A DNA stretch of 64,000 nucleotides from Pseudomonadota bacterium. GTDB lineage: Bacteria > Pseudomonadota > Gammaproteobacteria > Burkholderiales > Rhodocyclaceae. Both the position numbers and the translations under genes were made by a program. The DNA is taken from assembly GCA_018262195.1 (NCBI GenBank), contig JAGTRS010000003.1:1-64000 (forward strand). The letters run 5' to 3'. This document shows, piece after piece, positions 25,192-32,251 of the stretch (positions are counted from its first letter, which is position 1; each line of letters opens with the position of its first letter). Under the pieces are notes generated by a model. The model searched no databases and was not told where the DNA came from. It saw only the letters and a program-made list of their open reading frames with translations.

Positions 25192-26971
25192 GGCAGGGAA
25201 GGGAAAATGAGAAACACATGCCCGGGGCATCCTGGTTGGGTTCGGCCCAAAGTCTTCCGCCGTGGGCTTCGATGATGGTTTTGCAGATCGGCAGCCCAAG
25301 ACCGAGGCCATCCGGTTTGGTTGTGAAAAATGGTTCGAACAGATGGGGTAGTTGCTCGGCATTGAGGCCAACGCCCTGATCGATGACATGGACTGCCATG
25401 CGATTGTCCATCGGTTCGATGACGATGCGCAGGTTCTGTCGTTCAATCGGCAAGTCGCGACTGGCGTCGATGGCGTTCTTGATTAGATTGAGCAGGATTT
25501 GCTGGATCTGGGCGCCATCGGCCAGCACCGTGCAATTTTCAGTCAGGCGATTTTCAATGATGACCTCTGGCGCCCGGGCCAGCATTCCAACGATCAGACG
25601 TCGCGCTTCCTCGGCGATTTCTGCCAGGTTGACCGGTTCCCGGGGGGCCAGACGCTTGCGTGCAAAATGGCGAATGCGCTGCACAATGCCGCCAGCCCGC
25701 TCAGCTTCTCGGGCTATTTCTGTCGATGCCTCGGTGACGGCTTCAGGCGTCAGGTTGCCACTTTCCTGACGACGCAGGACGGTTCGCGCGTAGGTGCCGA
25801 TGGTGGTCAGCGGCTGGTTGAGTTCGTGAGCGAGATTGCCGGAAAGCTCTCCGAGCACCGAAAGGCGCGACAGGTGTTCCATCTGCTCCTGACTTTCGCG
25901 CATTTTCGCTTCCGCCTGGTCGCGGGCAGCTAGAGACTCCCGCAATTCTGCAGTTCGCCGGTGGACCTGATGTTCGACGCGTACCGTATGAACTATCCAG
26001 GCGGTCAGGATGGCAAGCAACCCCAGCAACCATGGCCAGAACCGCCGAACCAGCCCTTCCGGCGTAATCTCACGCATATAGGCGTAGGGGCCGATGCGCA
26101 GTTCGCGAAAGAGGTCGTGCACCGGCTGGTAGTCTGCCGGGACTGCCCAGCTCATGCCCCCTGATTCCGGCATCGCCAGCAGGGCGCGGGCAACGGCCTT
26201 GGCAAGTCCCGGGTCGGTATGGCGGGTGACCGCGATCGGCCAGTTTGGATAAAGCCGGCTCGATAGCGCGCACGGCAAATCCGGATCCTGCCGCGCGGAG
26301 AGTGCGCGAAATTCCTCAAGCCGGATCAAGCCCTGACTGGCCATCTGTTCCGGGAGGCAGGCACGGACAATTCCGGCGTCGACCTCTCCTCGCTGTACGG
26401 CCTCGATGATCCGGTTCATCGGTAATCCGACAAAGCGTATTTCCTTGAGGTCGGATTCCGGATCGACATTCTGTCCAAGCATTTCCCGTGCGGCCACCAG
26501 ATAGCCACCAAAAGCTTCTGGCGCAACCGCGGCGACACGCTTTCCTGTCAGATCCGCCAATACCCGAAGGCCAGGCCGGTCTGCCCGGGTCATGACCACA
26601 GAGCCGAGAGCGTGCGCCGGATGACTCTCATCGGTGTCGAGGGTGGCAATCCGGCTGATACCAAACTCAGCTTCCATGGTCACGTAATAACCCGGATTGG
26701 TGATGACCAGATCGACGCGATTCCCTGCGATGGCATGGCGCAGGCCGACTGCGTCATACTGATCCAGGCGGAAATGGTGTTCAGGCAATGCCTGGTTCAG
26801 GTAGCGGACAACTGGTGACCAGTCGGAAGCTGCAGCACGCTCGCCCTGATAGGCGAAAACGCCAATCGCTACCTCTCCGGAAAATACCTTGGAGGCCATC
26901 AAAAAGCATAGCGCAACAAAGCAGACCAATCGCTTTGTCATTGTGTGACAAGGTGGATTTTGAGGATGCAT
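25175..26971 (-). CDS. ttrS: Tetrathionate sensor kinase with PhnD-like periplasmic domain
   Basis: A 598-aa membrane kinase. A signal peptide (from MTKRLVCFVALCF, ATG 26941, which may be the true start) leads into a PhnD/SBP-type periplasmic domain (about 35-305: GVFAYQGERAA, DLVITNPGYYVTM). Next are a membrane helix (WPWLLGLLAILTAWIVHTV), a coiled coil, HisKA with LSGNLAHELNQPLTTIGTYA and HATPase (VIDQGVGLNAEQLP, DGLGLGLPIC). This matches TtrS, which senses tetrathionate or a related sulfur compound. Confidence 0.87.
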   Translation of the reverse strand: MHPQNPPCHTMTKRLVCFVALCFLMASKVFSGEVAIGVFAYQGERAAASDWSPVVRYLNQALPEHHFRLDQYDAVGLRHAIAGNRVDLVITNPGYYVTMEAEFGISRIATLDTDESHPAHALGSVVMTRADRPGLRVLADLTGKRVAAVAPEAFGGYLVAAREMLGQNVDPESDLKEIRFVGLPMNRIIEAVQRGEVDAGIVRACLPEQMASQGLIRLEEFRALSARQDPDLPCALSSRLYPNWPIAVTRHTDPGLAKAVARALLAMPESGGMSWAVPADYQPVHDLFRELRIGPYAYMREITPEGLVRRFWPWLLGLLAILTAWIVHTVRVEHQVHRRTAELRESLAARDQAEAKMRESQEQMEHLSRLSVLGELSGNLAHELNQPLTTIGTYARTVLRRQESGNLTPEAVTEASTEIAREAERAGGIVQRIRHFARKRLAPREPVNLAEIAEEARRLIVGMLARAPEVIIENRLTENCTVLADGAQIQQILLNLIKNAIDASRDLPIERQNLRIVIEPMDNRMAVHVIDQGVGLNAEQLPHLFEPFFTTKPDGLGLGLPICKTIIEAHGGRLWAEPNQDAPGMCFSFSLPCHELSA

Positions 26972-27169
26972 CGAGGGAGTATACCGAGCTAACCCGCTGT
27001 GGTTTGCCTGATCGCCAAGCTTTGCATGAAAACCAGGGATTCGCGGATAAAGATGCGGAATGTTCGATGGCCCGCAAAATTGGGACGGGGTGCCTCAGAA
27101 GCGGGTTGCGTAAGCAGATGCCAGAGTCAATATGGTCTCGATGTCTTGAACGGGTGAGGCTGCGCGGTT

Positions 27170-27634
27170 TCAGGCGGCCAGCAGGGTGTCTTCAATCAGC
27201 GCGGCAATGACCGTGCCGCCAACACCATCTTCCGGGTCCATTGCCAGCACGCGGCTGATGGCGGCTTCGGCCATGGCCGGCTGGCCGTTGCGCAGGTGGA
27301 TGAAGGCCAGTCCCTTCAGTGCCGCCAAGGCGCTGCCGGGGGCGGTTTGCCAGAGTTGCCAGTCGTCCGGCAGGCCGGCTTGCCGGGCAGCGGCGGAAAC
27401 CCAGCGCTGGGCGGCCATCAGGGCATTGTCGAATTGTCGACAGCGGTTGTAGTGTTTCACCAGACAACGGTGGGCCGGTAGCGCATCCGGGGCCAGGGCG
27501 AGCGCGGCGATGAAGGCATTTTCGGCCAGCGCCGGATGGGTGAAATGGGCGGCAACGCCTTGCTGGAGCAGGTGGTCGACGGCTGGAGGCAGGTGGCCGA
27601 AGTCTAGCTTGTCGTCAATGTCGAATGCGATCAT
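27170..27634 (-). CDS. TPR-like uncharacterised protein (154 aa)
   Basis: A soluble helical protein with two or three tetratricopeptide-like repeats (ALAENAFIAALALAPDALPAHRCL; AEAAISRVLAMDPEDG). The start at 27634 (MIAFDIDDKLDFGHLPP) is the only sensible one; upstream codons do not look like protein. Divergent from the monooxygenase gene at 27723. Function unknown; the nif neighbourhood is the only clue. Confidence 0.72.
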   Translation of the reverse strand: MIAFDIDDKLDFGHLPPAVDHLLQQGVAAHFTHPALAENAFIAALALAPDALPAHRCLVKHYNRCRQFDNALMAAQRWVSAAARQAGLPDDWQLWQTAPGSALAALKGLAFIHLRNGQPAMAEAAISRVLAMDPEDGVGGTVIAALIEDTLLAA

Positions 27635-27646
27635 GGTGGCTGGGTC

Positions 27647-27661
27647 TGGTATCAGGATTGC
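27647..27661 (+). promoter_or_regulatory. Possible sigma-54 promoter of the 27723 gene
   Basis: TGGTATCAGGATTGC has the invariant GG-N10-GC spacing and a perfect TTGC, but two mismatches in the -24 half. No TGT-N10-ACA was found just upstream, so NifA control is not shown. Confidence 0.4.
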
Positions 27662-27722
27662 TATGCACCTGAATAAGCAACAAGCATGCACAGTTTGAAA
27701 CGCCAATCTTCCGGAGGTATCG

Positions 27723-28028
27723 ATGTTTCTCGCCATGAACCGTTTTCGTATCGCACTGGGCAAGGAGGATGATTTCATTGCCCACTGGCGCAACCGCAAC
27801 AGCTATCTGAGCGAGGTGCCGGGCTTCGTCTCCTTCAACCTGCTGCGCGGCGACACCACCGAGGAGCGAACCCTGTTCGCTTCGCACACCGTCTGGGAGT
27901 CGGAGCAGGCTTTTGCCGACTGGACGCAGTCGGAGGCTTTCCGCAAGGCGCACATGGCGGCTGGCCATTCACCGCGCGATTTCTATCTCGGGCCGCCCCA
28001 ACTGGAACTGTTCGAGGCGGTGCTCTGA
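27723..28028 (+). CDS. Antibiotic-biosynthesis-monooxygenase (ABM) fold protein, IsdG/HmoA-like
   Basis: A 101-aa ferredoxin-like ABM domain: FLAMNRFRIALGKEDDFIAHWRNR, GFVSFNLLRGD, SHTVWESEQAFADWTQSEAFRKAH. Such proteins include heme-degrading monooxygenases with Asn/His/Trp active residues. Here N7, W67 and H78-type residues are candidates. A GGAGG site precedes the ATG. A link to nitrogen fixation is not established. Confidence 0.8.
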   Translation: MFLAMNRFRIALGKEDDFIAHWRNRNSYLSEVPGFVSFNLLRGDTTEERTLFASHTVWESEQAFADWTQSEAFRKAHMAAGHSPRDFYLGPPQLELFEAVL

Positions 28029-28038
28029 GGCTGGCAGT

Positions 28039-28431
28039 TCAGTATCGGGAGAAGAGGTCCCGGATCCGGCACAGGCTGGTCGTGATGTCGAAGCGAGGGT
28101 CGGGCAGGGCTTCGCCGGCCAGCAGGCGGGTGATGGCGATGGCCGGGTCGGTTTCCCCGGTCAGCAGCACTTCGGTGCCGCGTTTCTTCATGTGGCGGAT
28201 AAAACCGTCGCCGGCGCTGGCCGCGACGACGATATCGACGCCATCGAGCGGATGCGGTGCGTCATCCTCGAAAACGTGGAGGACCTGTTCCTTCTCCAGA
28301 TCCACCCGGCGGGGCGCCGGGAGCAGGCGATTGGCGCGGTGTTCGGTGAGGTCGTAAAGGAGCCATTGCCGGGTTTGCCCGGCGTGGCTGCTGACGGTGG
28401 CGAAATCCTTGGTGGCGATGGCGATCTTCAT
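28039..28431 (-). CDS. NifX/NafY-family iron-molybdenum cofactor-binding domain protein
   Basis: A 130-aa single NifX-like domain starting MKIAIATKDFATVSSHAGQTRQWLLYDL. The usual HFG motif is replaced by SSHAGQ, keeping the His. It ends in CRIRDLFSRY, as do other NifB-X-type standalone proteins. Last gene of the leftward operon from 29962. A carrier role for NifB-co or FeMo-co is likely by family. Confidence 0.85.
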   Translation of the reverse strand: MKIAIATKDFATVSSHAGQTRQWLLYDLTEHRANRLLPAPRRVDLEKEQVLHVFEDDAPHPLDGVDIVVAASAGDGFIRHMKKRGTEVLLTGETDPAIAITRLLAGEALPDPRFDITTSLCRIRDLFSRY

Positions 28432-28482
28432 GGCTGGCCTAAGTTTGCTATTTGCTTGTGCATTGCCGTGCTGCCCGGAGGC

Positions 28483-28788
28483 TTAGGCATCGAAATGCAT
28501 CGTCAGAGAGGCGATTGCCTGGGGCAAGGCGAGGTTTTCTTCGGTTTCGAGGATGCCGGGAACCGGGTGGGGATATTCAAAGAAGAGGCCATAGGTGCCG
28601 GGGCGCTGGCCATGCAGATAGACATGGGCGCGCAGGCTTTCCAGTTCGGCGTGGCGCAGCGTGACGATGCACGGATCGCTGCCGGCATCCGGCGCGATGT
28701 CGCAGGCATTGCCGATGTGCTCATCAAGCGAGACGAGCAGGCGGCGCAAGGCGCGGTCTTTGGGGATGGACCAGGGGTTGGTGTTCAT
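28483..28788 (-). CDS. Uncharacterised nif-operon protein (101 aa)
   Basis: No known family recognised. A soluble 101-aa protein starting MNTNPWSIPKDRALRRLLVSLDEHIG, with IVTLRHAELESLRAHVYLHGQRPGTYGLFFEYPH. It overlaps the flavodoxin gene by 4 nt (ATGA), so it belongs to the sigma-54 operon that starts at 29931. Confidence 0.75.
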   Translation of the reverse strand: MNTNPWSIPKDRALRRLLVSLDEHIGNACDIAPDAGSDPCIVTLRHAELESLRAHVYLHGQRPGTYGLFFEYPHPVPGILETEENLALPQAIASLTMHFDA

Positions 28789-29318
28789 GGCAGCAGTTCC
28801 GGCTTGATCTGGGCCAGCCAGGTATCGATGCGCGATTCGGTCAGCACCGGCTGGTGGTGCTGGTCAAGGGCCAGGCCAAGAAATTCGTCGCCATCAACCC
28901 CCTTCGAGGCCGCGAACTCGTAACCTTCGGTCGGCCAGCGACCGACCATGCGGGCACCGGCATCGGCAAAAGCGTCGTGCAGCAGGCCGATGGCATCGAC
29001 AAATTCCTCCGCGTATTTCTTCTGGTCACCGAGTCCGAAGATGGCAATGGTCTTGCCCGTCAGGTCTGTGTCGGCCAGTTGCGGCAGGAATTCCTCCCAG
29101 CTCGGCTGGTTGAGGCCGACCGACTGACCGGGCAGTTCGCCGTCGCCGAGCGTCGGGCTGCCAACGATCAGCGCATCGTAGGCGAGAAAGTCGGCCAGCG
29201 TGACCCGGCCGATATTGACCGGCACGTCCGCAGCATCGCCCAGCTTCTTGGCGATCTGCTTGGCAATCAGCCGGGTGCGCCCGGTGTCGGTGCCGAAGAA
29301 AATGCCGATTCTGGCCAT
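28785..29318 (-). CDS. Second flavodoxin, nif-associated
   Basis: A 177-aa long-chain flavodoxin with GTDTGRTRLIA (FMN loop), SPTLGDGELPG and GLGDQKKYAEEFVDAIG. It is clearly homologous to nifF at 14368 but differs in the FMN loops (SPTLGDGELPG against TPSYGIGEIPG), so the two may bind different partners. Part of the NifA-controlled leftward operon. Confidence 0.92.
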   Translation of the reverse strand: MARIGIFFGTDTGRTRLIAKQIAKKLGDAADVPVNIGRVTLADFLAYDALIVGSPTLGDGELPGQSVGLNQPSWEEFLPQLADTDLTGKTIAIFGLGDQKKYAEEFVDAIGLLHDAFADAGARMVGRWPTEGYEFAASKGVDGDEFLGLALDQHHQPVLTESRIDTWLAQIKPELLP

Positions 29319-29327
29319 GACTGTTCC

Positions 29328-29597
29328 TTATGCGCTGACCGGTTCTTCCTGCGTCAATTCTTCCGGCAGGCAGCCGACCGGATTGCCGAGGTTTCCATCC
29401 GGGCCGTTTTCGAATTGAACCAGATAGATTTCCTGGGTTTCGTCCATTTCGGCCACGCCAAAATGGACCACCACGCCGCGCGTACCGGCCGCGGCGATCA
29501 GGCCTTCTTCTTCGTCAATGCCGGGCATGCCGCCATCGTTCAGGATGTCTTCGGCTGCAAAGACCATGTCGCCGACTTCGTACTGGATTTTTTCCAT
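29328..29597 (-). CDS. NifZ-family protein
   Basis: An 89-aa acidic protein showing the NifZ pattern: VGDMVFAAEDILNDGGMPG, then a GTRGVVVHFG turn, IYLVQFENG and VGCLPEEL. NifZ assists P-cluster maturation in NifDK. It is shorter and more divergent than classical NifZ, so the family call is firmer than the function. Confidence 0.75.
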   Translation of the reverse strand: MEKIQYEVGDMVFAAEDILNDGGMPGIDEEEGLIAAAGTRGVVVHFGVAEMDETQEIYLVQFENGPDGNLGNPVGCLPEELTQEEPVSA

Positions 29598-29601
29598 GAT
29601 C

Positions 29602-29931
29602 TCAGGCCCATACGTCAGGTGGCGCCAGCAGGCGCTCGACCGGTTGATCGAACATCAGGTGCTCGTCGATGATGGTGCCGACGTCTTCCGGCTTGACGTT
29701 GGTGTACATGATGCCTTCCGGGTACACCAACACGCTTGGCCCGAGGTGGCAGGGGCCGAGGCAGCCGGTGTTGGTCAGCGCAAAGCCGGATGCCCACAGA
29801 TTACGGGTGGTGAATTCATCCGAAAAGGCTTGCCAGGTCTGGCCGCAGCCTTTTTCCTGGCAGGAGCCGCGCGGGTGGCCATTGGGGCGACCCTGAACGC
29901 AGACGAGAACGTGTTTCTTGGGTTTGGGCAT
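29602..29931 (-). CDS. Thioredoxin-like [2Fe-2S] ferredoxin (Shethna protein I type)
   Basis: A 109-aa thioredoxin-fold ferredoxin with cluster ligands in GHPRGSCQEKGC and NTGCLGPCHLGPSVLVYPEGIMY. This matches the Azotobacter FeSI family. First gene of the leftward operon, 31 nt from its sigma-54 promoter. Its electron partners are unknown; co-expression with flavodoxin and NifZ-like genes suggests a nitrogenase-related redox role. Confidence 0.9.
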   Translation of the reverse strand: MPKPKKHVLVCVQGRPNGHPRGSCQEKGCGQTWQAFSDEFTTRNLWASGFALTNTGCLGPCHLGPSVLVYPEGIMYTNVKPEDVGTIIDEHLMFDQPVERLLAPPDVWA

Positions 29932-29961
29932 GGAACTCTCCTGGTTGATGGCTAATGCATT

Positions 29962-29976
29962 GCAAGGGTGGTGCCA
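29962..29976 (-). promoter_or_regulatory. Sigma-54 promoter of the FeSI-flavodoxin operon
   Basis: Minus-strand TGGCACCACCCTTGC is a perfect TGGCAC-N5-TTGC. Predicted start near 29950. Confidence 0.9.
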
Positions 29977-29992
29977 GGTTTGAATTCAATGT

Positions 29993-30168
29993 AATCAGTG
30001 ACTTACGTCTTTTAAGTATTGTCTGCTTTGCGACAATCATGATTTGCAGGGCAGGGGGCGAAGAAAAATGCTGCCCTGCACAAAAAATGTTCATCCATCG
30101 CTTCGCCTGCACCATTGCGAGTCGCCTGAAACGTAGGCGGAAAGTTATATTTTCCTAAGTCACTGATT
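29993..30168. promoter_or_regulatory. NifA site framed by a 13-bp inverted repeat
   Basis: TGTCTGCTTTGCGACA at 30020-30035 is a NifA-type enhancer, 44 bp from the leftward -24 box. It is enclosed by perfect 13-bp inverted repeats, AATCAGTGACTTA at 29993-30005 and TAAGTCACTGATT at 30156-30168. The repeats are nearly palindromic themselves (TCA-N-TGA). They look like paired operators for a second regulator. No other gene is seen in 29932-30266. Confidence 0.75.
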
Positions 30169-30197
30169 TTTATTAGGCGATTGTGCACTGCATGAAT

Positions 30198-30212
30198 CGG
30201 CACGATTTTCGC
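30198..30212 (+). promoter_or_regulatory. Weak sigma-54 promoter for the 30267 gene
   Basis: CGGCACGATTTTCGC keeps the GG-N10-GC core but has one mismatch in each half. It could share the NifA site at 30020-30035, 163 bp upstream. Confidence 0.45.
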
Positions 30213-30266
30213 TGCATCTCCGTACCCGTTTCCCCACCGGGGTGCATCCAGAAAAAGGAAAAAATC

Positions 30267-30581
30267 GTGTCGATGGAAAAACAGATGGAAATGGCCCAGT
30301 TGCTGGCCCGCTTCAAATTGCAGGTCAAGCGGGCGTTGGGCGAGAGCGTTGATCTGGAAAGTCTGACCCGCAACCCGGCCTATGCCCGGCAGCGGCTTTC
30401 CGAGATCGAAGAGGCGGCAGACGATGAGGATCTGCTGGTCATGGTCCTGCGTTTGCGCGACTGTCTGTTGCCGGTCGAGCCTGTGCCGGTGGTCGTCGAA
30501 ACGCCCGTGGTTCCACCGGTGGTGGAGCCGCCCGTCAAGCAGGAAACCCGCAGTTACCTGATGGGCGCGCGGTCCTGGTAG
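30267..30581 (+). CDS. Small uncharacterised protein with Pro/Val-rich tail
   Basis: About 104 aa. The helical N-terminal half (KQMEMAQLLARFKLQVKRALGES, then RQRLSEIEEAADDEDLLVMVLRL) is followed by a PVEPVPVVVE-type Pro/Val-rich segment and the end SYLMGARSW. GTG at 30267 fits the AAGGAA site best (6 nt spacing); ATG 30273 is an alternative, and the longer ATG frame from 30183 overlaps promoter sequence. Convergent with nifA. Function unknown. Confidence 0.65.
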   Translation: MSMEKQMEMAQLLARFKLQVKRALGESVDLESLTRNPAYARQRLSEIEEAADDEDLLVMVLRLRDCLLPVEPVPVVVETPVVPPVVEPPVKQETRSYLMGARSW

Positions 30582-30615
30582 GCTTTTGGCGGCGCGGTAC
30601 CGGCCGCCAGGCTGG

Positions 30616-32232
30616 CTAGAACTGCTTGACCTCGATATTCAGCGTCTGGATCCGGTAGGCGATCTGGCGCGGCGTCATGCCGAGGATGCGGGCCGCCTTG
30701 GCCTGGACCCAGCCGGCCTGCTCCAGTGCCGCGATGACGCGTTCCTTTTCCGAGAGGTCCGGGTCGTTGATGTCGATTTCCGGGATTGAAGCGGAAGGCG
30801 GACTGAACGCCGTCGGTGCGGTGCGTATCGGGCGCGGGCTGGTTCGTTCGCGGGCGCTGGGGAAGCGGATCAGGTCGACATCGATGTGACCATCGTCGGA
30901 CAACACCGCGGCGCGTTCGAGGCAGTTTTCCAGCTCACGGACATTGCCCGGCCATTCGTGGCTGGCCAGCCGGCGATTGGCCATGTCGGTCAGGGTCAGC
31001 TTGCGCTTCTGGTCGTTGCCGATCTTGCCGAGCAGGTGACGGGCGATTTCCGGGATGTCCTCGATCCGTTCGCGCAGCGGTGGCAGGAAGAGGGGCATGA
31101 CGTTGAGGCGGTAGAACAAGTCCTCGCGGAAGTCGCCCATTTCGACAGCGGTTTCCAGATCGCGATGGGTGGCGGCGATGATGCGGACGTCGACCTTGAT
31201 GGTCTTGCTGCCGCCAACCCGCTCGAATTCGCCTTCCTGCAGGATGCGCAGCATCTTGGCCTGGAAAGCCGGTGAAACTTCGCCGATTTCATCGAGGAAC
31301 AGCGTGCCGCCGTGGGCCTGCTCGAAGCGTCCCTTGCGTGATTCGACAGCGCCGGTGAAAGCCCCGCGCTCGTGGCCGAAGAGCTCCGATTCAAGGAGGT
31401 TTTCGGGCAGCGCGGCGCAGTTGAGCTTGACCAGCGCGTTGCGGGCGCGCGGCGAGTTGTAGTGGATGGCGTTGGCGATCAGCTCCTTGCCGGTGCCGGT
31501 TTCGCCGCGGATCAGCACGGTGGTGTTCCACTTGGCGACCATGCGGGCCTGATCGAACACCCGGCGCATCACGGCCGAGCGGCCGACCATGCTGTCGAAG
31601 CCGAATTGATGACGCACGGTGCGCCGGAGCAGGTCGCGTTCTTCAAGCAGCGAGGATTTTTCCTGGGCGACTTGCATCGACAGGCTCAGGCTCTGGCCGA
31701 TCAGGTTGGAGACCATTTCGACAAACTGGGCACGTTCCTCGAGCAGGCCGTCTTCCGGCGCTTCCGGCTGGACGGCCAGAACGCCCTTCAAGTCGCCGCC
31801 GACCTTGATTGGCACGGCGATGAAGGGCAGCTCGGGTTGGTACACCCCGTTGCGGTTCAGGAAGCGCGGCTCATCGGCGCCACGGGCCAGCTTGATGGTG
31901 CGCGGCTTTTCCAGAACCAGGCCGATGACGCCTTCGCCCGGACCGTACTGATTGTCGTCGAGGATCGAGCCCTCTGGCGTGTAGATGGTGCGGATGCTCA
32001 GCTTGCCGCTTTCCGGGTCGACGACGCTGATCAGGCCGCGGGTCAGTCCGGCCTCGTCGTGCAGCACGCGCAGCACATCGCGCAGCGTTTCGTTGAAGTC
32101 GAGGGATCGGCTGAGCACCCGGCTGACCGCGTAGAGCGCTGCCAGCAACTGGATGTTCAGCTCATGCGTTCGGCAGAAGCCGCCGCCGGGCGGGCATTCT
32201 TCACTGAGCGGTTGAATGATGTGTTCGTGCAT
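30616..32232 (-). CDS. nifA: NifA, sigma-54-dependent activator of nif genes
   Basis: A 538-aa bacterial enhancer-binding protein. The GAF domain covers about 25-185. The AAA+ core covers about 205-440, with Walker A GETGTGKE, sigma-54 contact loop ERGAFTGA and Walker B GTLFLDEIGE. The Fis-type HTH is at the C-terminus (AKAARILGMTPRQIAYRIQTL). No Cys-rich interdomain linker is seen, as expected for NifL-controlled rather than directly O2-sensitive NifA. ATG 32232 (MHEHIIQPLSEE) lies 19 nt after nifL. It should bind the TGT-N10-ACA sites listed here. Confidence 0.97.
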   Translation of the reverse strand: MHEHIIQPLSEECPPGGGFCRTHELNIQLLAALYAVSRVLSRSLDFNETLRDVLRVLHDEAGLTRGLISVVDPESGKLSIRTIYTPEGSILDDNQYGPGEGVIGLVLEKPRTIKLARGADEPRFLNRNGVYQPELPFIAVPIKVGGDLKGVLAVQPEAPEDGLLEERAQFVEMVSNLIGQSLSLSMQVAQEKSSLLEERDLLRRTVRHQFGFDSMVGRSAVMRRVFDQARMVAKWNTTVLIRGETGTGKELIANAIHYNSPRARNALVKLNCAALPENLLESELFGHERGAFTGAVESRKGRFEQAHGGTLFLDEIGEVSPAFQAKMLRILQEGEFERVGGSKTIKVDVRIIAATHRDLETAVEMGDFREDLFYRLNVMPLFLPPLRERIEDIPEIARHLLGKIGNDQKRKLTLTDMANRRLASHEWPGNVRELENCLERAAVLSDDGHIDVDLIRFPSARERTSPRPIRTAPTAFSPPSASIPEIDINDPDLSEKERVIAALEQAGWVQAKAARILGMTPRQIAYRIQTLNIEVKQF

Positions 32233-32251
32233 GCTGTTCTCGTTTTTGCTC

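Noticed and set aside
30588..30609. TGGCGGC/GCCGCCA hairpin between the 30267 gene and nifA as a bidirectional terminator
   Set aside because: No T-run follows the stem in either direction.
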